NCBI GenBank assembly: GCA_013361015.1
Contig: JABWAN010000005.1
Location: 1-21,181, forward strand
Direction: 5' to 3'
Length of the DNA: 21,181 nucleotides
Source: Candidatus Zhuqueibacterota bacterium
GTDB lineage: Bacteria > Zhuqueibacterota > Zhuqueibacteria > Zhuqueibacterales > Zhuqueibacteraceae
Made by a program: the position numbers and the translations under genes. The notes below the pieces were generated by a model. The model worked only from the letters and a program-made list of their open reading frames with translations, searched no databases and had not been told where the DNA came from. This document shows positions 1 to 7,647 of this stretch, one piece after another (position 1 is the first letter of the stretch; each line of letters begins with the position of its first letter).

Positions 1-753
1 CATGCTCGCAGGCTTGCTGATTTCCCAATTCACCAGTAATTCGTTTTTCTGTTTCGCATGCACTTCCACAAGCTGGCGTTTGAGGCCGAGCATTTCATGC
101 CAAAGCACGATATCATATTTGCCCGGCGGCAAGCCTTCAAACGCAAACTCGCCTTTGGCGTTGGAGATCGCAAAAAAGCGATGCGGCATCACGAAGACGT
201 AGGATTTCAACCAGTCTTCGCCGATTTCGCTGCGCACTTCGAGCAGCCCCGGCGTGTTTAGTACTTCCCACGCCGTATTGTTCGTCGCGCGAAAGATAAA
301 ATTAAACGCTTCGCTGGAATCCTTGCTGAAAATGTCCTTCGTAACGAGACGATCCCAGGCCGGCGTGAACTCGTGCAGATAGCCGCGAGCATGGTGCACG
401 GTGGCATCCAAACTGCGGAGCACCAAGGTATCGCCTTTCAGCACTGCGGTCACGCGCGGGTTATATGCGCATTTCGCAATTTCCATCGCGACCGCGGCCG
501 CGGGAAGGTTCTCGGGCCTAAGGTTTGCCAGAAAGACCACGACGTTTTCCAACTCGAGCTTCTTGCCATATAGCAGAGAAGTATTGGGAATTTGAGCGCC
601 ACAAACGCTCGCCGCCTTTGCCGTATTGTACGACGCAAGCGGCGCCGGCAGATTCGTCAACGTGACTCGACCCTTTAGCTCGGCGGATTGAGCAAGGGCG
701 AGGCATGGCAACAAAAGAGCGGCAAAGGCGAGAGGGAGATTTCGAAGTTTCAT
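1..753 (-). CDS. Secreted carboxypeptidase-regulatory-like / cupredoxin-like protein, partial (3' end outside window)
   Basis: An open frame of 251 codons runs from an ATG at 753 to the window edge without a stop. The ATG is preceded by AAGGA at good spacing; a second in-frame ATG at 759 sits directly on that Shine-Dalgarno sequence, so 753 is preferred. Residues 1-22 form a clear signal peptide (MKLRN, a hydrophobic core, then ALAQ). The mature part has the layout of envelope proteins usually annotated 'carboxypeptidase regulatory-like' or methylamine-utilization-like: an early VCG, an 'ENVVVFL' strand, 'CAYNPRVTAV', then 'SLDATVHHARG', where the His and Cys residues resemble a cupredoxin-type site. 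The C-terminal part ('NAKGEFAFEGLPPGKYDIVLWHE') is a classic CarboxypepD_reg-like beta-sandwich. It probably acts in the periplasm or cell envelope; substrate unknown. Metal binding is inferred, not shown. It follows the ECF ATPase gene after about 180 bp and has its own promoter-like sequence. Confidence 0.75.
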   Translation of the reverse strand, partial: MKLRNLPLAFAALLLPCLALAQSAELKGRVTLTNLPAPLASYNTAKAASVCGAQIPNTSLLYGKKLELENVVVFLANLRPENLPAAAVAMEIAKCAYNPRVTAVLKGDTLVLRSLDATVHHARGYLHEFTPAWDRLVTKDIFSKDSSEAFNFIFRATNNTAWEVLNTPGLLEVRSEIGEDWLKSYVFVMPHRFFAISNAKGEFAFEGLPPGKYDIVLWHEMLGLKRQLVEVHAKQKNELLVNWEISKPASM

Positions 754-846
754 ATTCATCCTTGAATTGAAAGCCTTTTACCATGAACTGAACCGCGTGT
801 CTGCGCCGGCGCATAATTGGGGATCGCAGCGCAAAGCTTGCGGAGG

Positions 847-875
847 AATATAACCGGGACTTCTTTGAAAAGCAA
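847..875 (-). promoter_or_regulatory. Putative sigma-70-type promoter for the secreted protein gene
   Basis: Read on the minus strand, TTGCTT (870-875) and TATATT (847-852) are separated by exactly 17 bp. Transcription from here would give a leader of roughly 90 nt before the ATG at 753. The match is by eye only; the -35 box shares just TTG with consensus. Confidence 0.35.
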
Positions 876-930
876 TGTCGGCTTACGCGCGCAAACCTGG
901 AGTCTTGCAGCGCACCACCAAACGCTATCG

Positions 931-1755
931 TCATTGCAATATCGGATCAAGCAGCAAGTCCTGCAAGGACACACTCGCCTGGCCGTTTGCAAGCAACTGC
1001 CGATGCACACGAAACTCCAAGGGCGGTTGCAAGCCAATTTGCTGAAAGGCTTCTGCGTTTTGGAACAGCTCATGCGGCGCGCCCTGCATGATTAGCCTGC
1101 CTTCGTGCAGAACGAGCAGTCTCTCGGCAAACAAAGCTTCTTCCGCAAACTGCGTGATGAGCAGAATCGCCGGCGCGCTTGCGGAGGAAGTGTTCGCCCG
1201 CAGTTCGGAAATCGTTTCGAATAGACGCACGCGGCTGGGATGATCGAGCAGCGAAGTCGGTTCGTCAAAAATAATATGGCGAGGCTGCATCGCCAGTATG
1301 GAAGCCAGTGCCACGCGCTGCTTTTCTCCGCCCGAGAGTTGATGCGGCGCGTGTTGGCGATACGGCAACAGGTCGAAGCGAAGCAGCATTTCTTCTACAC
1401 GGCGGCGCATTTCAGGCCGCGGCACTCCGAGGTTTTCCAAACCGAACGCGATTTCGCGCTCCACGGTCGGCGCGACCATCTGGTTGTCGGGATGCTGAAA
1501 CACCAAGCCCACCGCCCGCCGAATTTCGAGCATATGCTTCACGTCACGCGTATCCAAGCCATCGACCATGACCGCACCTTGCGAAGGCGGAATGATGCCG
1601 TTCAAGCAACGCGCGAGCGAAGTTTTGCCGGAACCGTTCGGCCCCATGAGTGCGACAAACTCGCCGTCCGCAAGCTCAAGCGAAACGCCGGACAAAACCG
1701 CGACGAGGCGATCGGCAGCAGCATATTGCAGCGCGAGATTTTGCGTGGCGATCAT
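931..1755 (-). CDS. ECF-type (CbiO/EcfA-like) ABC transporter ATP-binding protein
   Basis: This 274-residue ABC ATPase would energise uptake of a vitamin or metal through an energy-coupling-factor transporter. The frame is open further upstream, but the ATG at 1755 gives a normal N-terminus (MIATQNLALQY) and overlaps the stop of the GNAT gene by one base (TAATG), which suggests translational coupling. Visible motifs are Walker A GPNGSGKT (38-45), the EcfA-like Q-loop FQHPDNQ (86-92), signature LSGGEKQ (140-146) and Walker B HIIFDEP (160-166). The Q-loop with HPDNQ is what points to the ECF/CbiO family rather than a generic ABC importer. The switch position has Gln202 (LLITQ) instead of the usual His. 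No second EcfA, EcfT membrane protein or S component is present in the window, so substrate and partners are unknown. Confidence 0.85.
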   Translation of the reverse strand: MIATQNLALQYAAADRLVAVLSGVSLELADGEFVALMGPNGSGKTSLARCLNGIIPPSQGAVMVDGLDTRDVKHMLEIRRAVGLVFQHPDNQMVAPTVEREIAFGLENLGVPRPEMRRRVEEMLLRFDLLPYRQHAPHQLSGGEKQRVALASILAMQPRHIIFDEPTSLLDHPSRVRLFETISELRANTSSASAPAILLITQFAEEALFAERLLVLHEGRLIMQGAPHELFQNAEAFQQIGLQPPLEFRVHRQLLANGQASVSLQDLLLDPILQ

Positions 1756-2720
1756 TATTCCCACTTGCTCAAATAAAACTCGCGGGGATGCGCGCGCTCG
1801 TGAAAGCCTTTGAGCGTCATGCGCAACTCGGCATGGAAGACGCGAAAGCCGAGACCAAGCAAGGCGTGATAGGCGCGGGCGTAGCGCGTTGGCGTGCGGA
1901 CGCTGACGGTATCGAGGTGTTTGTGGCTGGCCCAATTGCACAAGAGTTGTACGACCTGCCCCGGCAGCTCCGCGCGTTTGGGTTCAATGAGCAAGGTAAT
2001 GACTTTGAGATAACGCGCGGCTTCGTCTTCGGAATAAGTTTCCGTGTGTGCGAGTGCACACGCCACCATGCGTTTGCCTTCGCGCAAGCAAAGGGCATCG
2101 CCATAATTAAAGCGCAGCGTCAGTGCGATTTCATTGCGCAGGGCCAGGCAGGGATCGATGCGGCGCGCAAGCTCATCCGCTTCGTCCAAAAGCTCGGCGC
2201 GTTGTGCGCCCTCGGTTTCCCCAATGAAACGGACTTCGTATTTGGACGGCAATGACTCGCCTGCGACCGGCGGAACGCGTTTGGTCAAATCCAAAGTCAA
2301 GCGGCCCGGCTGAAACCCGAGCTTGCTATAGAACCCGAGGTTGCGATAGTTGCGCGGCGCAGTTTCCAATCCGATGACCTGTGCGCCCGCGTGTTGCAAG
2401 GCTTTGATACTGGCAAGCACGATCTCGTGTCCGAGATGCTTGCCTTGCTGCGCCGGAAGAATGCTGAGCGGACCGAGCCAGCCGACTTGCCCCAAAAGGT
2501 GCGCGAACGTATAGCCGAACAAACTCTGCTTGTTCTCCATCACGAAGCAGCCGCCGGGGAAATTGGCGAGGTACATTTCGAGAAAAGAAAGATGGCACGG
2601 CCGCACGTAGGCATTCTTATAGCCTTCATCTATGCGCGCAGAAGTAAAGGCCTTCGAAAGCACGCGGTTCACGGCCGGCAAATCTGCGGAACGCATTTCT
2701 CTGAGCGTGTAGGATAACAT
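1755..2720 (-). CDS. GNAT-family N-acetyltransferase with C-terminal extension
   Basis: The N-terminal part (about 1-150) is a GNAT acyl-CoA-dependent acetyltransferase. It opens with the typical first strand and helix (YTLREMRSADLPAVNRVL), has the acetyl-CoA pyrophosphate loop at QQGKHLG (91-97) after strand GPLSILP, and motif B at NLGFYSKLGF (127-136). Residues about 150-321 form a second domain that I cannot name with certainty; it may be a degenerate second GNAT fold or SCP2-like, as in other two-domain GNATs of about 300-400 residues. The ATG at 2720 is used because the GNAT fold begins at once; there is no strong Shine-Dalgarno. The gene is fused by a 1-bp stop/start overlap to the ECF ATPase, so they are co-transcribed. 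The acceptor substrate cannot be read from sequence. Confidence 0.8.
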   Translation of the reverse strand: MLSYTLREMRSADLPAVNRVLSKAFTSARIDEGYKNAYVRPCHLSFLEMYLANFPGGCFVMENKQSLFGYTFAHLLGQVGWLGPLSILPAQQGKHLGHEIVLASIKALQHAGAQVIGLETAPRNYRNLGFYSKLGFQPGRLTLDLTKRVPPVAGESLPSKYEVRFIGETEGAQRAELLDEADELARRIDPCLALRNEIALTLRFNYGDALCLREGKRMVACALAHTETYSEDEAARYLKVITLLIEPKRAELPGQVVQLLCNWASHKHLDTVSVRTPTRYARAYHALLGLGFRVFHAELRMTLKGFHERAHPREFYLSKWE

Positions 2721-2880
2721 ATGGGCGGCGCAAGGCTCCTAGCTAGTTCGAGCATTCGTGGGATGAAAGACATGGCCGGGAAAGTTTTTCAGACGCGCTA
2801 ACTCTACTCAACTTGCAAAGATTAGCAGGGTTTGGGGCTGCGTGACGAAACCTTGGCCGAGCCGAGGTTGGAGCACGCAA

Positions 2881-3255
2881 CTACTGCGCAGCGCAATGTG
2901 CGCGCGCTTCCTCCTCATCCGCAAAGTGCGGCACGTACTTCAGCAATCCGACTATCTCAAAGATTTTTTGAAAGTGCGGCGAGAGACCGAACGCGCAAAG
3001 ACGTTCGCCACTGTTTTGCGCCTTCGTCAGCAACGCGATGATGATTGCCATACCCGCGGAGTTGATGTAGCCCACGTTGCTGAAATTCAGAATCACAGCT
3101 TTGAGCTTTTGTGCGGCGGCGCGTTCATAAGCGGAAGTAATGCGTTTTTCCGCATGCGCCGTTACATCACCGTTGAGATCGAGGAGCGCGAGTTTATTTT
3201 CCAAACGGAGGTTGACTTGAATTTCGTTCACGAGAAGCCTTTCGAAAGAATGCAC
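2881..3255 (-). CDS. STAS-domain anti-sigma-factor antagonist (SpoIIAA/RsbV/HsbA-like)
   Basis: A single STAS domain fills the 124 residues. The strand LALLDLNGDV is followed by KAVILNFSNVGYINSAGMAIIIAL, where the Ser in NSAG aligns with the serine phosphorylated by the cognate anti-sigma kinase in SpoIIAA and RsbV. In known systems the unphosphorylated antagonist binds the kinase/anti-sigma factor and releases its target. The start shown is GTG at 3255 with GGAAA upstream; a second GTG at 3231 with AAAGG at good spacing would trim eight residues and fit the family start slightly better. It lies downstream of the membrane phosphatase/kinase on the same strand, separated by about 160 bp that carries a palindromic repeat. 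It is the obvious substrate of that enzyme. Confidence 0.88.
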   Translation of the reverse strand: MHSFERLLVNEIQVNLRLENKLALLDLNGDVTAHAEKRITSAYERAAAQKLKAVILNFSNVGYINSAGMAIIIALLTKAQNSGERLCAFGLSPHFQKIFEIVGLLKYVPHFADEEEARAHCAAQ

Positions 3256-3283
3256 GTGATTTCCATAGGCACCGTCTCTACAA

Positions 3284-3373
3284 TGTCATTCTGTAAGAAC
3301 CTTCCCAAGCGCTTGGAAAACGTTCTATTTTGAGTTTGCGCCGAGTACGAGGGAAGGTCCTTACAGGATGACA
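3284..3373. repeat. Palindromic repeat element, copy 1 (TGTCATTC ... GATGACA)
   Basis: The arms at 3284-3306 and 3351-3373 are inverted repeats of 23 bp with two mismatches, both G-T wobble-compatible, around a 44-base loop. The arms begin TGTCATTCTGTAAGAACC and end GGTCCTTACAGGATGACA. The element lies between the phosphatase/kinase gene and the STAS gene, so it would form a strong hairpin in a shared transcript. It carries no coding capacity. Confidence 0.8.
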
Positions 3374-3413
3374 TTTGGGGGACGGTCATTCATATAAAAA
3401 GCAAAACTGCGTT

Positions 3414-5456
3414 TCACTTCGCCAAAGAGGCTTGCGCAACATCTCCCTCAAGGGGGGAATTTAACACCGCCGCCTTGCTTATCCGTAGTGTGGTCACGTG
3501 TCCAAGCTCCGGCAACTTTTTGTATTCCACCGCATCGACGAGATGCTCGATCAAAAAAAGCCCCAAACCGCGCGCACTTTCTTCGCCGCGAATTTTCTTT
3601 GGCAAATCCGGCGTGCACTGCGCGGGCGCGAAGCCGCTGCCGCGATCAAAAATTTGAATGGTCAAGCCCTCTGGTTCTGCTTTGAACGACACGTCCACGC
3701 GATCGTTGGCGTTCATCCTGTTGCCATGCTCCATGGCATTGAGACAAGCTTCCGCCACCGCGGTGCGCAAATCTTCGACGCGCTCGCGAGGGAAACCCGC
3801 CAGTTCCGCCAATGTCGCAGCCGTGTTCATCGCAATCTTCTCATAGCCGTGGCGCGTTGGAATGGTAAGGCGAAGCTCTCCGGCACTTTCAAGTGCAGAG
3901 AAGTCATGGGGCGGCGTTGCGGCATATTGCGCAGCCGGTTTGAAATGATGATCGCCTTCAAAGCGCGTGAGCAGCAAGGTGATATCATCGAAACGCTCTT
4001 TGGTAGCCGCAAAATTTTCGGCATCTTCGAGCAGGTGTTCGATCATTTCTCCGAGCGGTGCGTGTGCGCGCTGTTTGACGGAGTCGAGCAAGCGATCGAA
4101 GCTGTAAGGCTCGGCAGCTTGATTCATCATATCAACGATGCCGTCGGTGAAGAATACCAATAAATCTCCTGGCCTCAAAGCGATTTGATGTTGCCCATAA
4201 CTTGCACCGGGCCGAATGCCGAGCGGGAAGCGCTCGCCGTGCGAAGGCGAAGGCAGGTAAAAAGCTTCATCGTTGCGGCAAATTAGCGGCAAGGTTTGGC
4301 CCGCGTTGGCATAGGTGAGAGTTCCCGACTCGGTATCGAGCACCGCGCAGAAGGTTGCGACAAACATGTTCCTTTGCAGGTCACGCGCGAGGCGGCGATT
4401 GGCGAGCGTGAGAATTTCTCCCGGCGGTCGGCGCTCCTCCGCGGCGTGCCGCAATGCTGAAAGCGCAGCCGACATCACCATTGCGCCCGAAACGCCTTTG
4501 CCCGAAACATCTCCGACGATGACCACCAAGCGTTGCTCGTCGAGGCGAATGAAATCATAAAAGTCTCCGCCCACCTCGGTGGCCGGCATGGAACGCGCGA
4601 CGATTTGCAAACCCTGCAAGTGAGGAGCCTCGCGCGGCAGCATTTCGGTTTGCATACGCCGCGCGATTTCAAATTCCTGTGTGATACGCAGGTTGTGTTG
4701 CAACGCGAGCAACATCTTGTTCAACGAATGCGCCAGGTTGCCGATTTCATCCTTGGATTCGAATTGGAAAGTCGCATCGAGATTGCCGTTCGCGACTTCT
4801 TGCGTCGTGAGGGTTAGTTGCCGCAGCGGGGCTAAAATTCTACGCACGGAAAGCGTCATGAAGATGATACCGACAATCGTCATCACGGCGATCGCTTCGA
4901 CGATGCGGCGCAGAACGATGTCCGAGCCTTGAAACAAATCCGCTTCGTATGCGGAGGAGAGCAGAATCCAATTCCACGGTTTGTAGTACATGTAGTAAGC
5001 AATCTTCAGCTCGCCTTGTCGTCCGCGCGCGCCGGTTTCCTGCCGATATTCGGTGAAGGCGGAGTAACGATCGGGCTGGCCTTGGGCATCGATATGCTTG
5101 ATGATCGCTTGAATGTGAGGGAAACGTTCCGTATTGAGATTCATGCCGACATTGCTGGGATGGATGACGACCACGCCTTTGGCAGGCCCCGGATTGTTGT
5201 CGATGGCCACGGTATAGCCGTCGGTCGCGATGCGGACGGAGTTGATGGCTTTTTTCAATTCGGGCGTCGGCTTGCCGTAGTGGAGATTGTAGCTTTCGCA
5301 TTTCGCATAAGCATATTCGGTGCGCGCAATCAACAAGTCACGTGCGAGGTGTTGAATCTCATTCTTTGAACCTTGATAGGCATATAGCCCGACGAAGGTA
5401 ATGGTCAACGCGATTTCCAATAGAATCGCCAGAATCAGCTTGGTGCGCAAGGTCAT
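3414..5456 (-). CDS. Membrane Cache-HAMP-PP2C (SpoIIE/RsbU)-HATPase (RsbW) bifunctional signalling protein
   Basis: This 680-residue protein probably senses an extracytoplasmic ligand and both dephosphorylates and phosphorylates a STAS antagonist. It has a transmembrane helix (about 7-27), a single-Cache-like periplasmic domain (28-180, with KIAYYMYYKPWNWILLSSAY at its end), a second helix (185-205) and HAMP (206-258). A SpoIIE-type PP2C domain follows (285-500) with metal-binding motifs GGDFYD (296-301), GDVSGKG (315-321), FTDG (436-439) and FDD (489-491). The C-terminal GHKL/RsbW ATPase (520-665) shows the N-box EACLNAMEHGN (569-579), DRGSGF (604-609) and GLGLFLI (630-636). All key residues appear intact. 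Its ATG overlaps the stop of the AAA+ regulator gene by 4 bp (ATGA). The phosphatase-kinase fusion resembles P. aeruginosa HsbR, but with a membrane sensor instead of a receiver domain. Confidence 0.92.
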   Translation of the reverse strand: MTLRTKLILAILLEIALTITFVGLYAYQGSKNEIQHLARDLLIARTEYAYAKCESYNLHYGKPTPELKKAINSVRIATDGYTVAIDNNPGPAKGVVVIHPSNVGMNLNTERFPHIQAIIKHIDAQGQPDRYSAFTEYRQETGARGRQGELKIAYYMYYKPWNWILLSSAYEADLFQGSDIVLRRIVEAIAVMTIVGIIFMTLSVRRILAPLRQLTLTTQEVANGNLDATFQFESKDEIGNLAHSLNKMLLALQHNLRITQEFEIARRMQTEMLPREAPHLQGLQIVARSMPATEVGGDFYDFIRLDEQRLVVIVGDVSGKGVSGAMVMSAALSALRHAAEERRPPGEILTLANRRLARDLQRNMFVATFCAVLDTESGTLTYANAGQTLPLICRNDEAFYLPSPSHGERFPLGIRPGASYGQHQIALRPGDLLVFFTDGIVDMMNQAAEPYSFDRLLDSVKQRAHAPLGEMIEHLLEDAENFAATKERFDDITLLLTRFEGDHHFKPAAQYAATPPHDFSALESAGELRLTIPTRHGYEKIAMNTAATLAELAGFPRERVEDLRTAVAEACLNAMEHGNRMNANDRVDVSFKAEPEGLTIQIFDRGSGFAPAQCTPDLPKKIRGEESARGLGLFLIEHLVDAVEYKKLPELGHVTTLRISKAAVLNSPLEGDVAQASLAK

Positions 5457-6991
5457 GTGTTTTCGCTCCGGCTCGTAGAAAGGCCGAGCCTGTCCATTTT
5501 TTGCATGAGGCCGAGACGACTCAGCCCCAAGGCTTGCGCCACGCGGCTTTTGTTGTTGTGGAATTTTGCCAAGGCCTCGGCGATCATTTCGCGTTCCAAA
5601 ATATCGACGGCTTCGCGCAAGCGCGCCGGCCGCAGTGCACGCATCGCAGTGTTCGCCGATGCGCGCCGAAACTTCGTCGAGAGGTGCTCGAATTGCAAGT
5701 GTTGCTTCGGTTCCGCGAGCGTCACGAGTCTCTCGATCTCGTTTTCCAATTCGCGTACGTTACCCGGCCAGTCGTGATTTTCGAGCGCATATAAAACTTC
5801 CGGCGCAAACCCGGCGGTTTCGCGCGCGAGGCGCTGCTCGAACACTTTGAGATAATGCTGCGCGAGCAGGGCAATATCTTCCCGGCGCTCGCGCAACGGC
5901 GGCAGGTGCAATTCCAAAACTGCCACGCGATAGTAGAGGTCTTCGCGAAAACGCCCGGCGGCAATTTCATCCTGCAGGTTCTTGTTCGTCGCCGCCACCA
6001 CGCGCACGTTCACGCTCAGCTCACGATCGCCGCCGACGCGCCGCAGCGTGCGTTCTTGCAGCACGCGCAACAACTTTGCTTGTGAAGCCGCGGGCATGTC
6101 CCCGATTTCATCGATGAACAGCGTGCCGCCTTGCGCTTGCTCGAACAGGCCGGCGTGCTGTTTCACGCCGGTGGCCGTGCCGGCTTCGATGCCGAAAAAC
6201 TCCGTCTCGACCAAGTTCTCCGGAATCGCCGTGCAATTGATGCCGAGAAACGGGCCATCAGCGCGCGCGGAATGATGGTGCAGTGCGCGCGCGATCAGTT
6301 CTTTGCCGGTTCCGGTTTCGCCGGTAATCAACACGTTCGCATCGCTCTTGCCGAGATTGCGCACCTGCTGCAGTACGCGCTGCATGGCCGCACTCTTGCC
6401 GAGAATCGCAGCGGTGCTGTAATCATTCTTAACGGCTTCGCGCAACGCCAAATTCTCGAGTCGCAGTTGCGCTTGTTTATCCTGCAGGGCTTCATAGAGC
6501 CGTAAATTTTCCAGCGCGCGCGCCGTATAGCCTGCAATAGCCGCGAGCAACTCGTGATCTGCTTTGGAGTAGGGCTCGTTCAAAAGTCTGGGGCCCAGCA
6601 CGAAGGCGCCGCCCACGTGTTCGTTGGCATGAAGAAGAGCAACGGCGAAACATTCTTCTTTCGCGGAATGATCCAGCTTGGCTTTGAGGGCAGGTAGAAC
6701 TTTTTCGAATGCCACCGGCCCGGCTTCCGCCAATGCGGCTTTAACCTTTTCTTCAAGACGATCACCGCGGCACGACATGCAATGCCACCGGCCGTCTTCG
6801 TGACGCGCCAAGGCCGCGGCCTGCCCGACGCCGAAGGTTCCAACAAGAATTGCCAGCACGCCGGAAAAAATGTCGCGGCTCTCGCGGCAGTCATGCAAAG
6901 CTTTCGCTACCTCGAGCAGGGTGTTGAGGTAAAACACCCGGCGCTCAAGCTCGCGCGTTTCGTTTTGTGAAGAAAGGTCCGGCATAAGCAT
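5453..6991 (-). CDS. GAF-AAA+-Fis regulator of the NtrC class with altered GAFTGA loop
   Basis: The 512-residue protein has a GAF-like sensor (about 20-165), a short coiled linker, an AAA+ domain of the sigma-54 activator class and a C-terminal Fis-type helix-turn-helix (about 465-505, ending RVAQALGLSRLGLMQKMDRLGL). Visible motifs are Walker A GETGTGKE (224-231), Walker B LFIDEI (291-296), sensor I VVAATNK (331-337), Arg-finger region REDLYYR (349-355) and WPGNVRELEN (408-417). Where canonical activators have GAFTGA, this protein has GTATGV (271-276). The Phe-Thr pair that contacts sigma-54 is missing, so ordinary sigma-54 activation is doubtful. The start is ATG 6991, with another ATG two codons later. 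A promoter-like sequence lies just upstream and the stop overlaps the phosphatase start, so it leads a signalling operon. Confidence 0.9.
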   Translation of the reverse strand: MLMPDLSSQNETRELERRVFYLNTLLEVAKALHDCRESRDIFSGVLAILVGTFGVGQAAALARHEDGRWHCMSCRGDRLEEKVKAALAEAGPVAFEKVLPALKAKLDHSAKEECFAVALLHANEHVGGAFVLGPRLLNEPYSKADHELLAAIAGYTARALENLRLYEALQDKQAQLRLENLALREAVKNDYSTAAILGKSAAMQRVLQQVRNLGKSDANVLITGETGTGKELIARALHHHSARADGPFLGINCTAIPENLVETEFFGIEAGTATGVKQHAGLFEQAQGGTLFIDEIGDMPAASQAKLLRVLQERTLRRVGGDRELSVNVRVVAATNKNLQDEIAAGRFREDLYYRVAVLELHLPPLRERREDIALLAQHYLKVFEQRLARETAGFAPEVLYALENHDWPGNVRELENEIERLVTLAEPKQHLQFEHLSTKFRRASANTAMRALRPARLREAVDILEREMIAEALAKFHNNKSRVAQALGLSRLGLMQKMDRLGLSTSRSENT

Positions 6992-7015
6992 GCGATGATA
7001 TTTTCAAGCAGAGAA

Positions 7016-7044
7016 ATAATAAAGAGGGCGCGAGGTAAAAGCAA
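7016..7044 (-). promoter_or_regulatory. Putative sigma-70-type promoter of the signalling operon
   Basis: On the minus strand TTGCTT (7039-7044) and TATTAT (7016-7021) are spaced by 17 bp. The -10 box differs from consensus at one base. The leader to the ATG at 6991 would be under 20 nt. No -24/-12 sigma-54 element was seen in this region. Confidence 0.38.
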
Positions 7045-7402
7045 GGAAGAAATCCGAGGCCGCGTTCAGGATGCTCGCGCTTGCCGCCCATGGCGCGATG
7101 AAAAGATGGAAGGGCATACATTCCCGACATTGCGAGAGATAAAGATCTCAACAAAAAGGGAAACGCCGTCTTCAAACAAAAAAACTTTGCAAGCTTTTCC
7201 GTTATCGTTGCTCGTCCGTTTCACGATGTGGGGGAAAAACGTATTTCAATACTTGCTTTGAGGAAATAATCGGCTATGTCGTCAGGAGGGGATTGCTGCA
7301 AAAGAAGCGTGAGTTCTTGTGGCCGCGATCAGCCAGAATACTTCACGTTTGGCGAAAGGCATCATTCCGTACTGCACAGCCAGTGCGAAGACACCCGAAT
7401 AA

Positions 7403-7495
7403 GTCATTCCGAGATCCGCGTGCGAGACGAGGAATCTTTTTCTTCCCAATGTTTCTGTGGTTCAGATTCCTCGTCACTTCACTCCTCGGAATGAC
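7403..7495. repeat. Palindromic repeat element, copy 2 (GTCATTCCGAG ... CTCGGAATGAC)
   Basis: Two nested perfect inverted repeats are visible. The outer arms are GTCATTCCGAG (7403-7413) and CTCGGAATGAC (7485-7495). The inner arms are GACGAGGAATCT (7426-7437) and AGATTCCTCGTC (7464-7475). From memory, near-identical words recur many times in some environmental bacterial genomes; that could not be checked here. The element is non-coding. Confidence 0.85.
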
Positions 7496-7647
7496 AAGAG
7501 CAGATTTCTTATTCAGATTGGCCCACCGAATACACGAAGAACACTAAAAATGCCTTGCGTACTTTTCGTGGATACAAGCGTTCATGTGAGCATGTAGAAC
7601 TAACAATCAGTTTTTTCCAACTAACGACAAGCTGCTAACTGCGTGCC

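Larger units (their letters stand above)
6992..7647. other. 656-bp intergenic region rich in short palindromes
   Basis: No convincing gene is seen. The region holds a promoter-like sequence for the AAA+ regulator (7016-7044) and one clear palindromic element (7403-7495). It also has a weak inverted repeat, CACGAAGAACAC (7533-7544) against GTACTTTTCGTG (7559-7570), which matches at 9 of 12 positions. Short open frames here lack ribosome-binding sites and overlap the palindrome. The rest looks like decayed repeat sequence. Confidence 0.6.

Noticed and set aside
1756..1941. Longer N-terminus for the ECF ATPase
   Set aside because: The extension is Arg/Pro-rich, overlaps the GNAT coding sequence in another frame, and lies before the normal family start at ATG 1755.
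6945..7175. A 76-codon minus-strand frame with a hydrophobic start overlapping the AAA+ gene
   Set aside because: It covers the predicted promoter and the start of the regulator in another frame and has no clear ribosome-binding site.
6992..7275. A sigma-54 promoter for the AAA+ regulator operon
   Set aside because: No GG-N10-GC type -24/-12 element was found on the minus strand; a sigma-70-like sequence fits better.
7276..7547. Short open frames on the plus strand in the spacer
   Set aside because: They overlap the palindromic repeat, have no ribosome-binding site and give no recognisable protein.
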